The position numbers and the translations under genes are program-made. A stretch of 64,000 nt of DNA from Hafnia paralvei ATCC 29927. Its GTDB lineage: Bacteria > Pseudomonadota > Gammaproteobacteria > Enterobacterales > Enterobacteriaceae. Position 1 is the first letter of the stretch; each line of letters starts with the position of its first letter. Of the stretch, positions 43,312 to 52,638 are shown in pieces. The notes beneath the pieces are model-generated. The model did not search any database. It saw only the letters and a list, made by a program, of their open reading frames with translations, and was not told the DNA's origin. Location: contig NZ_LXET01000038.1 of the NCBI RefSeq assembly GCF_001655005.1, positions 62,001 to 126,000 on the forward strand. The letters are read 5' to 3'.

Positions 43312-44823
43312 TTAAGCGGTTGCAGCTTCGCGAGCGGTTTCTTCATCGCTGCTCTGAGTCATGCGATTCAGTTTAGGCGCGGTCAGCATCATCAGTACGG
43401 CGATAACGGCAGTAACAATACCAATCTGCATAAATACATGGCTATAGATAGCCAGTGAAGCATGTGCATCAGGTACGTCTGAAGGTACTGCGGTCAGCGC
43501 AGCAACTTTACCTGCAATCAGCGCGGCAGCTGCGGTCGTCAGGAACCAAGAGCCCATGATGAAGCCCATCAGGCGTTGTGGAACCAGCTGTGCAACCATA
43601 GCCAGACCCAAGCCAGAAATCATCAGTTCACCGATACTCTGCAGCGCGTAGCTCAGAATCAACCAGTTCACAGACATAATGCCTTGCTCGTTGGCGAAGG
43701 TTGCGCCCCATGGCAGTACCAAGAAGGCACCAGAACAAAGCACCATACCGATAGCAAATTTGTGCGGCATTGGCAGACGGTCACCCATCTTGTTATAAAC
43801 CGCAGCCAAAATTGGGCTAGCGACCATGATCCAGAATGGGTTCAGAGCCTGATACTGTTCGGGTTCAAATGCGATACCGAGAATAGAGTGCTCAACGTTA
43901 TGAATGGCGAAGAAGTTCAGCGACGTTGGCATCTGGCTGTACAGTACGAAGAACACTACGGCTTCCAGCATTAACAGGAATGCCACAATCATTTTGCGAC
44001 GAGCAGCGCCATGCAGGGCGAATGTCTCTTTAGCGAATACCAAAACGATACCCAGAGAGATAATGGCCAGAGCCCAGCGAGCGACGACTTGGTTGTGTAG
44101 AAGCCAGTAAGAAATACCGATCAGAACCACAATACCTACAAGCGTCATCAGCAGTTTTTTAAACGCTAATGGCTCAAAGTCAGGCTTAGAACCGTGGTCT
44201 TTAACCCAGCGACGGCACATCATGAAGTTGACCAGCGTGATCAGCATGCCGACAACGCTCAGTGAGAACGCGATATTCCAGCCATACTGTGCGGCTAACC
44301 ACGGGGTCGCCAGCATAGAGAAGAAGGAGCCAATGTTGATGGACATATAGTACATGGTAAATGCACCGTCCAAACGCGGGTCGTTTTTCTCATAGCAGGT
44401 AGACAGCAGGGAGGATGGGTTTGCTTTGAACAAACCGTTACCAACGGCGATAGTCGCCATACCTGCATAAACCCACGTAATATTATGGCCAGAGAATGCG
44501 ACTAAGGCGTAACCGACCGCTAATACCAATGCACCCAGCACAATGACACGTTTAGCGCCGAGAACCTTATCACCTAACCAGCCACCGATGGCGACAAAGC
44601 CATAGACTAATGCGCTGAAGGAAGAGAACAGGGTGATAGAGTCGGCTTCGGTCATGCCAAGCATTTTGACCAAATAAACGGCCATAATGCCTTGAAGGCC
44701 GTAGTAACCAAAACGTTCCCATAGTTCGATGGAGAAAATCAGGTAGAAAGCTCTAGGCTGCTTAAAGGCGTTAAGACTAACGCTCTCGTCTGCCTTATTA
44801 CTGTTGTTGTTTGCAGTTGACAC
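43312..44823 (-). CDS. dtpA: Dipeptide/tripeptide:H+ symporter DtpA
   Basis: A 503-residue proton-dependent oligopeptide transporter. The POT/PTR2 signature ELWERFGYYGLQGIMAVYLVK in helix 1 includes the ExxER proton-coupling motif, and GNGLFKANPSSLLSTCYEKNDPRLDGAFTMYYMSINIGS is the second family block. Fourteen hydrophobic helices are expected. It imports di- and tripeptides and peptide-like drugs driven by the proton gradient. The start codon is GTG at 44823, giving MSTANNN as in E. coli (MSTANQK), with AGAGG upstream. It has a long upstream region before nth. Confidence 0.95.
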   Translation of the reverse strand: MSTANNNSNKADESVSLNAFKQPRAFYLIFSIELWERFGYYGLQGIMAVYLVKMLGMTEADSITLFSSFSALVYGFVAIGGWLGDKVLGAKRVIVLGALVLAVGYALVAFSGHNITWVYAGMATIAVGNGLFKANPSSLLSTCYEKNDPRLDGAFTMYYMSINIGSFFSMLATPWLAAQYGWNIAFSLSVVGMLITLVNFMMCRRWVKDHGSKPDFEPLAFKKLLMTLVGIVVLIGISYWLLHNQVVARWALAIISLGIVLVFAKETFALHGAARRKMIVAFLLMLEAVVFFVLYSQMPTSLNFFAIHNVEHSILGIAFEPEQYQALNPFWIMVASPILAAVYNKMGDRLPMPHKFAIGMVLCSGAFLVLPWGATFANEQGIMSVNWLILSYALQSIGELMISGLGLAMVAQLVPQRLMGFIMGSWFLTTAAAALIAGKVAALTAVPSDVPDAHASLAIYSHVFMQIGIVTAVIAVLMMLTAPKLNRMTQSSDEETAREAATA

Positions 44824-45449
44824 AAGTACCTCTAATTTTTCACACCCTATCGAAGACAGGGAAGCAAAAAGTGATGCCGGGAAGCATCCTTTTGCATTGT
44901 TATAGGTTGGAAGATCGGGGGTTAATGTTCACTATATGGGGGGCGCTGACAATACCTGTGAAATATTCTGTTACATAAACATCATGCAGAACATCCGCCA
45001 GATGTTACAAATGTTATGCAGAGTGAAGCATTGTGTTTTTGGCGTTTCTTGAATTAATCTTTTGCTTAAATCATAATCAGAAGGTATTTCGTTATATATT
45101 CTGCTATTAAGTGAAAATGCAGCGTGATCGACTGCCATTGAGGAAAATGACGTTGTTATAATAATGCATAAGAGTTTATATGCATAACTATCCAAAAAAT
45201 TCACATTTTGTATGGAAACGTTGCTTTTTTGTGGCTTTACAAATGTGATCTATTTCAAAAAAATGATAACGAAAAGTCTTGAATTTACCAATGAGTTTGC
45301 TTTCTGTGCGTTTTAAGAAAAACAGAGAACAATGTCACGGTTACGTAATTGGGCACTGCACTGGGATAGGATATGGAGAGACGGCAATACGAGGTTTTAT
45401 CGAAGGGGCGGCACGGGATGATTCCCGTGCTTCATAACAACATTATCCG
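44824..45449. other. Long AT-rich region upstream of dtpA
   Basis: The 626 bases between nth and dtpA, both on the minus strand, should hold the dtpA promoter. The stretch is AT-rich with no credible gene; short open frames lack a ribosome binding site and protein-like composition. AAATGTGATCTA at 45241-45252 is a perfect left half of a CRP site, but the right half is poor, so it is only a weak candidate. OmpR is known to activate dtpA in E. coli; no OmpR site was confirmed. Confidence 0.45.
45411..45430 (-). terminator. Hairpin downstream of nth
   Basis: An 8-bp stem (GCACGGGA / TCCCGTGC) with a 4-base loop starts 19 bases after the nth stop codon. There is no T-run, so it may protect the 3' end or terminate weakly. 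Confidence 0.5.
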
Positions 45450-46091
45450 CTAGGATTCAGGGTAAACTTTTTCTTTAAACTCGCATAAATCTTCAATTAT
45501 GCAGGAGCCACAGCGCGGTTTACGGGCGATACACGTGTAGCGACCGTGCAAAATCAGCCAATGATGGCAGTCCAGCTTGAACTCTTTGGGCACGACTTTC
45601 AGCAGCTTCGCTTCGACTTCATCCACGTTTTTGCCCGGCGCAAAGCCTGTACGGTTACAGACGCGGAAGATATGCGTATCAACGGCGATAGTTGGCCAAC
45701 CAAAAGCAGTATTCAACACCACGTTGGCGGTTTTTCTCCCTACACCGGGCAACGCTTCGAGCGCAGCACGATTTTCAGGCACTTCTCCGTGATGTTCATC
45801 AAGCAGAATTCGACAGGTTTTAATGATATTTTCTGCTTTGCTGTTATACAGACCGATAGTTTTGATGTACTGCTTGATGCCGTCGACCCCAAGCTCAAGC
45901 ATCGCCGCAGGCGTATTGGCAACAGGATAGAGCAACGCCGTCGCCTTATTTACGCTGACGTCGGTTGCCTGTGCGGATAGCAGTACGGCAATGAGTAGCT
46001 CAAAATGGGTGCTGTAAGCTAACTCGGTTGTAGGATGAGGATTGTTCTCTTGTAGCCGCTGAAGGATCAGCGTGCGCTTTTCCTGATTCAT
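45450..46091 (-). CDS. nth: Endonuclease III (Nth)
   Basis: A 213-residue DNA glycosylase/AP lyase for oxidised pyrimidines. The helix-hairpin-helix LEALPGVGRKTANVVLNTAF carries the catalytic lysine (Lys120 region), and VDTHIFRVCNRTG carries the catalytic Asp138. The [4Fe-4S] ligands are exactly at Cys187, Cys194, Cys197 and Cys203. Its start overlaps the rsxE stop by 4 bases, so nth is the last gene of the rsx operon, as in E. coli. Confidence 0.97.
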   Translation of the reverse strand: MNQEKRTLILQRLQENNPHPTTELAYSTHFELLIAVLLSAQATDVSVNKATALLYPVANTPAAMLELGVDGIKQYIKTIGLYNSKAENIIKTCRILLDEHHGEVPENRAALEALPGVGRKTANVVLNTAFGWPTIAVDTHIFRVCNRTGFAPGKNVDEVEAKLLKVVPKEFKLDCHHWLILHGRYTCIARKPRCGSCIIEDLCEFKEKVYPES

Positions 46092-46798
46092 AGTGCTTGT
46101 TCGCTATTTTGTTCTACGCGGGTCGTTGTGGCCGCAGCCATATTTTGACGCAAGGCCTGACGCGCTTTCATTTTCTGATCAATAACATACTTTAGTGCGA
46201 GTAAGAACCCCAGCCCCAAAAAAGCCCCCGGCGGCAGCATGGCAAGCAGGAAGGGGGTATCGGTATGGAATACTTCAATGCGTAATGACTTCGCCCAAGA
46301 TCCCAGTAACAAATCGGCGCCGTTAAACAGCGTACCGTTACCCAGGATTTCGCGCAGAGAACCCAACACAAACAGCGCGCAGGTTGCTCCGAGTCCCATC
46401 GCCAATCCATCGATAGCAGAAAGACCTACCGGATTTTTGGCGGCGTAGGCCTCGGCGCGGCCGATAACAATACAGTTAGTCACGATTAACGGGATAAAGA
46501 TGCCTAAAGACTGATAAAGACCATAGGCATAGGCATTAATCAGCATTTGCACGGTACTCACTACCGACGCGATGATCATGACGTAAATAGGGATACGAAT
46601 TTCGTGCGGTACCCAACGGCGCAGGGCGGAGACGGCGCTATTGGTGAAAACCAAGACCAAGGTGGTTGCAAGTCCGAGTCCGAGCGCATTCGTTGCGGTA
46701 GAGGAAACCGCCAGTAGAGGGCAGAGCCCTAACAACTGAACTAGCGCGGAGTTGTTTTTCCACAGGCCATTGGCCAGTAACGTTTTGGCTTCACTCAT
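46088..46798 (-). CDS. rsxE: Electron transport complex subunit RsxE
   Basis: A 236-residue integral membrane subunit of the Rnf/Rsx complex with about six helices. LWKNNSALVQLLGLCPLLAVSSTATNALGLGLATTLVL and the TNCIVIGRAEAYAAKNP block are strongly conserved, and match the paralogue RsxA, with which it forms the inverted core pair. In E. coli the complex uses NADH to keep the SoxR [2Fe-2S] cluster reduced, so that the superoxide response is switched off. It lies 2 bases after rsxG and overlaps nth. Confidence 0.96.
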   Translation of the reverse strand: MSEAKTLLANGLWKNNSALVQLLGLCPLLAVSSTATNALGLGLATTLVLVFTNSAVSALRRWVPHEIRIPIYVMIIASVVSTVQMLINAYAYGLYQSLGIFIPLIVTNCIVIGRAEAYAAKNPVGLSAIDGLAMGLGATCALFVLGSLREILGNGTLFNGADLLLGSWAKSLRIEVFHTDTPFLLAMLPPGAFLGLGFLLALKYVIDQKMKARQALRQNMAAATTTRVEQNSEQAL

Positions 46799-46800
46799 TA

Positions 46801-47436
46801 TTACTCTCCCGTGCTTGTGGGGCAGCGTGGCATCGATTCAAGACGGTCGCGATTTTGTTGCAAGAAAACAACCGTATGGCGAACTTCATTCACCACCGCA
46901 CGTGGCGTGATGGTCGCACCGGTAAACTGATCAAACATACCGCCATCTTTTTTCACAAACCAACGCGGGTCGTTGTCGCCTTTGACGACTTGATTACGAA
47001 AACGGTTAATCCAGTCAGAGATACGCGCATCGATTTTATCGCCCAGTCCGGGTGTTTCATGGTGTTCTAGAACACGAACGCCCAATACTTTTCCTGAGAA
47101 ATCGGCGGCAACCAGCAACTGAATGGCTCCGGAATAGCCATCAGGCGCGGTAGTTTCAACCGCGGCAGCTACCGGTACGCCGTCTTTGCGCGCCAAATAT
47201 AAATGGTGCGGCGCTGTTGAACCTAAACGTTTATCAGTGACAACGTAACATTCGTGTTGCAACTCGTTGTTATACATCTCTGCTGGCAGCACCTGATCAA
47301 ACAGCTGCTTCTGCTGTAGTTCGGCCTGATGGGCGATGGTGTCTTTCGTTAACTCATTAACCACGGCGGTGAGGCCAGTGGCTAAAACCGCAAATAGCGC
47401 CAGCGTGGTGCCATGACGGCGCATAGTTGAAAGCAT
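46801..47436 (-). CDS. rsxG: Electron transport complex subunit RsxG (FMN-binding)
   Basis: A 211-residue periplasm-facing subunit with one N-terminal membrane helix (about 10-28). The flavinylation motif TGATIT lies at 172-177; its threonine carries covalently bound FMN, attached by ApbE in known systems. EHHETPGLGDKI and YSGAIQLLVA are family blocks. It passes electrons within the Rsx complex. It is followed 2 bases later by rsxE and preceded by rsxD. Confidence 0.95.
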   Translation of the reverse strand: MLSTMRRHGTTLALFAVLATGLTAVVNELTKDTIAHQAELQQKQLFDQVLPAEMYNNELQHECYVVTDKRLGSTAPHHLYLARKDGVPVAAAVETTAPDGYSGAIQLLVAADFSGKVLGVRVLEHHETPGLGDKIDARISDWINRFRNQVVKGDNDPRWFVKKDGGMFDQFTGATITPRAVVNEVRHTVVFLQQNRDRLESMPRCPTSTGE

Positions 47437-47445
47437 GCTAACTCC

Positions 47446-48498
47446 TCAGCGATGTCCGTAAGCGCGCGGCTTGGTGTAATGGTCAATAAGTGGCACGGTA
47501 ATGTTAGCCAGCAGCACGGCAAAGGCGACGCCGTCTGGGTAGCCGCCGTAGGTACGGATAATCCAGACCAGTGCACCAATCAGCCCGCCGAAAATCAAAC
47601 GTCCACGCGGGGTTGTCGAGGCTGTCACTGGATCGGTAGCAATGAAAAAAGCGCCCAGCATGGTGGCACCAGAGAACAGCTCTAGCATCGGAGGCACCGC
47701 GTTATGTGGTGTAAAATAGCCTCCGAGAGCCGAACAGGCTGCCAGTGCAACGATGAAGCTGACGGGGATCTGCCAATGGATTACACCCCGCAATAGCAAA
47801 ATAATGCCACCTAGCAGGAAACCCGCGTTAATCCACTGCCAGCCTAGTCCAGCAAATTCGCCTTGATATATCGGTTGATGCAGGATTTCAACCACGCTAT
47901 GACCTGAGCGTAACCCTGTTTTAAGGCTATCTAGCGGTGTTGCTTGGCTCACGCCATCGGCTGTTTGAATCAATTGATGAATAACAGCTCCGTCAGCGGT
48001 ATGACCGCTGAATATCAGCATCAGGGTGTCATTCAGATCCAGCGGTGCGGTCATCAAGCTTTCTGGCGGCAGCCAAGTCGTCATCTGTACGGGGAACGAA
48101 ATCAGCAATACAACATAGCCGATCATGGCTGGGTTAAACGGATTTTGCCCAAGACCACCATATAACTGTTTAGCAATAATAATCGCAAAGGCAGTGCCAA
48201 GAACCACCATCCACCAAGGTGCAAGCGGCGGCAAGCTGATGCCTAGCAGTAATGCAGTGAGCAGGGCAGAATTATCTCCCAGCGTCTTAGCGATATTCTT
48301 CTGACGCAGGCGTAACACTAGCCCTTCGGTTAGGAGCGCGGTCACAATGGCTAATGCACACTGGATCAGGTTGCCATAGCCAAAGAAATAGGCCTGTGCG
48401 GCAATACCGGGAATACAGGCGAAAATGACCCACAGCATAATACGCTGCGTGGATTGTTGATTATGAGTAAAGGGTGAGCTGGCGATTCTAAAAGCCAT
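47446..48498 (-). CDS. rsxD: Electron transport complex subunit RsxD
   Basis: A 350-residue membrane subunit related to NqrB, with about nine or ten helices. Blocks such as GGLGQNPFNPAMIGYV and LELFSGATMLGAFFIATDPVTAS are hallmarks; the SGAT threonine is the usual covalent FMN site in RnfD. It is read directly after rsxC with no gap and 9 bases before rsxG, in the standard order rsxABCDGE. Confidence 0.96.
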   Translation of the reverse strand: MAFRIASSPFTHNQQSTQRIMLWVIFACIPGIAAQAYFFGYGNLIQCALAIVTALLTEGLVLRLRQKNIAKTLGDNSALLTALLLGISLPPLAPWWMVVLGTAFAIIIAKQLYGGLGQNPFNPAMIGYVVLLISFPVQMTTWLPPESLMTAPLDLNDTLMLIFSGHTADGAVIHQLIQTADGVSQATPLDSLKTGLRSGHSVVEILHQPIYQGEFAGLGWQWINAGFLLGGIILLLRGVIHWQIPVSFIVALAACSALGGYFTPHNAVPPMLELFSGATMLGAFFIATDPVTASTTPRGRLIFGGLIGALVWIIRTYGGYPDGVAFAVLLANITVPLIDHYTKPRAYGHR

Positions 48499-50628
48499 TT
48501 AATCCTCATTAACCGCAGCGGATGCTTGCGCGGCCTGTTTCGCTTTTACACGGGCAATAGCTGCTGCAACAGCGGCCTTGCGCGGATCTTGTTCGGTGGC
48601 AGCATCTTCTGTTGATGGCTCCACGGTGTTTGTGTCTGCTTCCTGAGCCGCTTTCTTGGCTTTCGCGCGCGCAATGGCGGCGGCAACCGCGGCTTTGCGA
48701 GGATCGACTTCGGTGGGAGCATCGGCCTTCTCTTCAGGCTGATTTCCCCCATCCTGCAAGCCCGCCTTTTTCGCCTTGGCTCGAGCAATCGCAGCGGCCA
48801 CGGCAGCCTTTCTCGGATCAGATGATGCTTCAACCGGAACCACGATATTTTTAGCCTCGTCATTTACTGCTGCGATGTTGGATGACTGGCTGTCCTGCGC
48901 GGCTTTTTTGGCTTTGACGCGGGCGAGCGCGGCGGCAACGGCCGCTTTGCGCGGATCGACATCGGTGTTAACCGTAACGGCTGTCGTATCCGACGCGATT
49001 TCCTGTTTACGCTCGCGGGCCAAGGCCTTGCGAGCCTCACGAGCGGCGCGGATACTGTTATCTTCTTGTTCGTTATTGAACGGATGAATTGAGCTAATGC
49101 CGCTCGCCTGTTCTTGACGCTGTTTCACACGAGCTACGGCAGCTTGTACAGCGCTTTGATCGCTTTCGCTCACGTTGACCGCAGACTGTTTATGACGCAG
49201 TTCTCTCGCCGCTTTTTCACGCGCCAAGCGAGCTTGACGAGCTTCGAAGCGTTCTTTGGCCTGAGCCGCACGTGCGGCCTCTTGATCGGCGGCCTTAATT
49301 TCGGCTTTCTCTTGGCGGTAGTATTGCACCAATGGAATGCTGCTCGGGCAGACATAGGCACAGGCCCCGCATTCGATACAGTCGAACAGATGATGCTGAC
49401 GCGCCTTTTCATGCTCTTTGCCGCGGCTAAACCAATAGAGCTGCTGTGGCAGAAGACCCGCAGGGCAGGCATCTGCGCACTGGCTACAGCGAATGCAGGC
49501 TTGTTCCTCTTCGGCTTCATCAAATTCATTCTTTGACGGCGCCAAAATACAGTTACTAATTTTTACGATGGGTACGCTGAGATGGGCGAGGGTAAAGCCC
49601 ATTAGTGGGCCGCCCATAATCACCATTGGGGTTCGATTCTGTGCTTCAAACTCACCGGCTTGCAGCAGATGCTTAACTGGCGTACCTAACCGAGCCCATA
49701 CGTTGCCCGGTTTCTTCATCAATTCACCGGTCAACGTAACAACACGTTCAATCAACGGTTCACCGTTAATGATGGCGCGTTTAATGGCGTACACGGTTCC
49801 TACGTTTTGCATCAAGACGCCGATAGATGCCGAGTGTTTACCGAATGGAACTTCCATACCCGTCAGGATCTTAGTCAGCTGTTTTGCACCGCCGGAAGGG
49901 TATTTGGTTGGGATGACGCGCAGCTTGATATCGTCATGCCCTTTAAGGGCTTTCTTAAGTGCCGCTATTGCTTCTGGCTTATTGTCTTCGATGCCAATTA
50001 ACGTGCGTTTGGGCGTCAAAATGTGGCCCAGAATTTCACAGCCGAGAATGATTTCATCGGCGTGCTCACGCATCAGACGATCGTCGGCGGTGATATAGGG
50101 TTCGCATTCGGCGGCATTGATGATGAGCGTTTCAACTTTGCCGTAACCTCCCTCGAGCTTATTTCCGGTTGGGAAGCCTGCGCCGCCCAAGCCAGCGATA
50201 CCGGCTTGGTGGATCAGGTGCGTTAACGTCAGCGGGGATTCAGCCTGAAAATTCGCGACGGGATGCAGCTCTCCCCAGCGATCTTGATTGTCTGGGATCA
50301 GGGTCACGCAAGGTTCGCTCAGTCCTGACGGATGCGCGGTTACCTGAGGTGAGATCGCGCTGATAACACCGGACGTTGAGGCGTGCACCGGCAAATTCCG
50401 CCCAGCTCCGCGGGTTAATGGTTGGCCCTTCATCACGTGTTGGCCGACTTTCACCAGCAGCTCACCTTCCTGCCCAATATGCTGTTGAAGAGGAATAATC
50501 AACATCGGAGGAAGCGAAACATGGCGCAGCGGAACATGGCTAGACGGATGCTTCATTTCAGGTGGATGAATTCCCCCTTTGAAGTCCCACAACTTGTCTT
50601 TTTTCAACGCTGCAAACAGATTAAACAT
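48499..50628 (-). CDS. rsxC: Electron transport complex subunit RsxC
   Basis: A 709-residue NADH-binding subunit. The N-terminal GIHPPEMKHPS and the glycine-rich GLGGAGFPTGNKLEGG (about 140-155) belong to the NADH/FMN-binding fold shared with NuoF. Two [4Fe-4S] motifs follow, CIRCSQCADACPAGL and CIECGACAYVCPSSI (about 375-425). After them comes a long Ala/Lys/Arg-rich tail with at least four near-identical copies of DPRKAAVAAAIARAKAKKA. The tail length varies between species and is probably helical and flexible. It overlaps the end of rsxB by 8 bases. Confidence 0.96.
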   Translation of the reverse strand: MFNLFAALKKDKLWDFKGGIHPPEMKHPSSHVPLRHVSLPPMLIIPLQQHIGQEGELLVKVGQHVMKGQPLTRGAGRNLPVHASTSGVISAISPQVTAHPSGLSEPCVTLIPDNQDRWGELHPVANFQAESPLTLTHLIHQAGIAGLGGAGFPTGNKLEGGYGKVETLIINAAECEPYITADDRLMREHADEIILGCEILGHILTPKRTLIGIEDNKPEAIAALKKALKGHDDIKLRVIPTKYPSGGAKQLTKILTGMEVPFGKHSASIGVLMQNVGTVYAIKRAIINGEPLIERVVTLTGELMKKPGNVWARLGTPVKHLLQAGEFEAQNRTPMVIMGGPLMGFTLAHLSVPIVKISNCILAPSKNEFDEAEEEQACIRCSQCADACPAGLLPQQLYWFSRGKEHEKARQHHLFDCIECGACAYVCPSSIPLVQYYRQEKAEIKAADQEAARAAQAKERFEARQARLAREKAARELRHKQSAVNVSESDQSAVQAAVARVKQRQEQASGISSIHPFNNEQEDNSIRAAREARKALARERKQEIASDTTAVTVNTDVDPRKAAVAAALARVKAKKAAQDSQSSNIAAVNDEAKNIVVPVEASSDPRKAAVAAAIARAKAKKAGLQDGGNQPEEKADAPTEVDPRKAAVAAAIARAKAKKAAQEADTNTVEPSTEDAATEQDPRKAAVAAAIARVKAKQAAQASAAVNED
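48515..48965 (-). repeat. Tandem repeat array encoding the RsxC C-terminal tail
   Basis: Four imperfect coding repeats, each encoding DPRKAAVAAA(I/L)AR(A/V)KAK(K/Q)A and separated by variable 12-30 residue spacers, lie at the 3' end of rsxC. A fifth, degenerate unit (SAVQAAVARVKQRQEQ) lies further upstream. The high DNA similarity between units makes copy-number change likely. Confidence 0.85.
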
Positions 50629-51229
50629 GGTGTTCTACTTCACATTCATGGGAAGAAATTGCATTGACAGTAATGGTTCTCACCGGAATGGTGTTCAGAT
50701 CCCACTTCCAGTTTGCGGTGGTTGTCGGCACGGGCACGAGCGTGATGCAGTCGGTCGGACAAGGAGCAACACATAAATTACAGCCAGTGCAAAGATCGCT
50801 AACCACGGTATGCATTGCGCGCGTCGCGCCGACGATAGCGTCAACGGGACAAGCCTGAATGCATTTGGTACAACCGATACAGTTTTCTTCGTCGATTAAA
50901 GCCACTTGACGTACTGGCTCAGACTGCGCGGCATCACCTTCTAACGGCTGAGGATCAACCGCCAACAGCTCAGCGATTTTTAACATCACCTGTTCGCCAC
51001 CCGGCGCACATTTATTGATGTTTTCGCCGCTGCCGGAAATGGCTTCTGCATAAGGACGGCAGCCAGGATACCCGCATTGACCACACTGGCTTTGCGGTAA
51101 AATAGCGTCGATTTGCTCAACAACAGGGTCAGCATCGACTTTAAAACGGCGCGCGGCAAAGCCGAGCACGATGCCGGAAACCAGCGCAATAGCACCGACG
51201 GCAGCAATAGCAATCCACAACGACGACAT
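50621..51229 (-). CDS. rsxB: Electron transport complex subunit RsxB
   Basis: A 202-residue iron-sulfur subunit. An N-terminal membrane helix (about 5-24) is followed by a four-cysteine cluster domain starting with CGQCGYPGC (about 49-57). Two ferredoxin-type [4Fe-4S] motifs follow, CIGCTKCIQACPVDAI and CTGCNLCVAPCPTDCI (about 115-165). It shuttles electrons between the other subunits. Its ATG overlaps the rsxA stop codon and its end overlaps rsxC. Confidence 0.96.
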   Translation of the reverse strand: MSSLWIAIAAVGAIALVSGIVLGFAARRFKVDADPVVEQIDAILPQSQCGQCGYPGCRPYAEAISGSGENINKCAPGGEQVMLKIAELLAVDPQPLEGDAAQSEPVRQVALIDEENCIGCTKCIQACPVDAIVGATRAMHTVVSDLCTGCNLCVAPCPTDCITLVPVPTTTANWKWDLNTIPVRTITVNAISSHECEVEHHV

Positions 51230-51810
51230 TAGAATTTCACCAACCCGGTAAAGCCCATAAACGCAAGCGACATCAATCCGGCGGTAATCAGTGCAATGGA
51301 GGAACCACGGAACGGCGCAGGAACGTCGGCCACGGCAAGACGTTCACGAATAGCGGCAAACAGTACCATCACCAACGAGAAACCCGCCGCAGCGCTAAAA
51401 CCGTAAACGGCCGACTGCATAAAGTTATGCGACTGGTTTACGTTGAGCAGCGCAACGCCAAGCACCGCGCAGTTGGTGGTGATAAGTGGAAGAAAAATGC
51501 CCAGCAGACGATATAGCGCAGGGCTAGTTTTTCGTACGACCAATTCGGTGAATTGCACCACAACGGCAATCACCAGAATAAATGTTAGGGTACGCAAATA
51601 CTCCAGCGCCAACGGCACCAGAATGAATTCATTAACGGCCCATGCACAGACAGAAGCAAGGGTCAGTACAAACGTGGTTGCCAGCCCCATACCTATGGCC
51701 GTCTCCAGCTTTTTAGACACACCCATAAATGGGCATAGGCCGAGAAACTTAACTAACACAAAGTTATTGACCAGAACGGTACCGACCAGTAACAGCAAAT
51801 AATCGGTCAT
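51229..51810 (-). CDS. rsxA: Electron transport complex subunit RsxA
   Basis: A 193-residue integral membrane subunit with six helices, paralogous to RsxE. NNFVLVKFLGLCPFMGVSKKLETAIGMGLATTFVLTLAS and LPLITTNCAVLGVALLN are near-invariant; the conserved cysteines of these two blocks bind a membrane-embedded [2Fe-2S] cluster with RsxE in solved Rnf structures. It is the first gene of rsxABCDGE-nth. The 210 bases upstream, before ydgK, should hold its promoter. Confidence 0.97.
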   Translation of the reverse strand: MTDYLLLLVGTVLVNNFVLVKFLGLCPFMGVSKKLETAIGMGLATTFVLTLASVCAWAVNEFILVPLALEYLRTLTFILVIAVVVQFTELVVRKTSPALYRLLGIFLPLITTNCAVLGVALLNVNQSHNFMQSAVYGFSAAAGFSLVMVLFAAIRERLAVADVPAPFRGSSIALITAGLMSLAFMGFTGLVKF

Positions 51811-52020
51811 CAGACTCTACCTAGCATCAAACTTATACCTAATTTCAAACAAAAACCTAACCACAAAATCATGTGTGCCAAGAAATGCCGTCGTATTATC
51901 GGGGCTCAGCCACATGACGACAACAGATCAAGTACAAGGTTATTCGATTTCCTACGAATTAACTCGAACGAGGGCACTCTCCGTGCTGACTTACCTCTAT
52001 TTCAGCGGCGATAAAACACG

Positions 52021-52452
52021 CTATTGCTCAATAAACGTGTCCCGTACGCGACGAGAACGTTTGATATAAGGAACAAATACCGCCGCCGCCAGTAGAGGGA
52101 TCACCATATTACGAACCGCCGCAGCGTCGGTTACCGGCGAGAATGCAAAGGTTCTGATCGCAAGCAGCACCATGACTAAAAGCCATAACACGAAAAACTT
52201 AGGGAAACGGCGCGAGCGCTTACCAAATAGATACAGGTTAAACAGCGTAAATGCCCAGATCGCAATGGTGATCACAAATGATAGTGTCCACTGTGAGGAA
52301 AACACTGGGCTATGCGAGAACAGTTGGCTGCGGCTTGTTGGTTGCAATACCATCATCACAAAGATGATCATCATTAAACTGGATGATAGTAAGGAGACAA
52401 TCATATAAGCCAGTGGAGCAACCAGCCAACCACCGATGCGTTTAGTATTCAT
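52021..52452 (-). CDS. ydgK: DUF2569 membrane protein YdgK
   Basis: A 143-residue inner-membrane protein with about four hydrophobic helices (roughly 10-35, 55-75, 83-102, 108-125). It starts NTKRIGGWLVAPLAYMIVSLL, the DUF2569 signature. Its function is unknown. The ATG at 52452 is preferred because AGGGGAT precedes it; an upstream in-frame start at 52500 would add 16 unconserved residues. The position just upstream of rsxA is the same as in E. coli, but the next upstream gene there, cnu, is separated here by fhs and yedA. Confidence 0.82.
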   Translation of the reverse strand: MNTKRIGGWLVAPLAYMIVSLLSSSLMMIIFVMMVLQPTSRSQLFSHSPVFSSQWTLSFVITIAIWAFTLFNLYLFGKRSRRFPKFFVLWLLVMVLLAIRTFAFSPVTDAAAVRNMVIPLLAAAVFVPYIKRSRRVRDTFIEQ

Positions 52453-52638
52453 AACGATCCCCTTCATGTTTAGCCTTTTTAACCGTGCTATTAACGTCAA
52501 ATATGACGGGTATGCACTATTTTAGCGTTACGCATCATACAGGCTAATAACAAAACCATCATCGATATCGTGCTGCCGTGGCGTTATTTGGCTACGACAT
52601 GCACGAAATGATAATATTTCATCCGTTTAGCAATGAAA

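Noticed and set aside
44971..45204. A 77-codon open frame upstream of dtpA
   Set aside because: No ribosome binding site and no family resemblance; probably promoter DNA.
45241..45262. CRP site far upstream of dtpA
   Set aside because: Only the left half AAATGTGATCTA matches; the right half does not, and the distance to dtpA is more than 400 bases.
49493..50098. A 201-codon plus-strand open frame opposite rsxC
   Set aside because: Shadow of the rsxC reading frame, without start signals or domain features.
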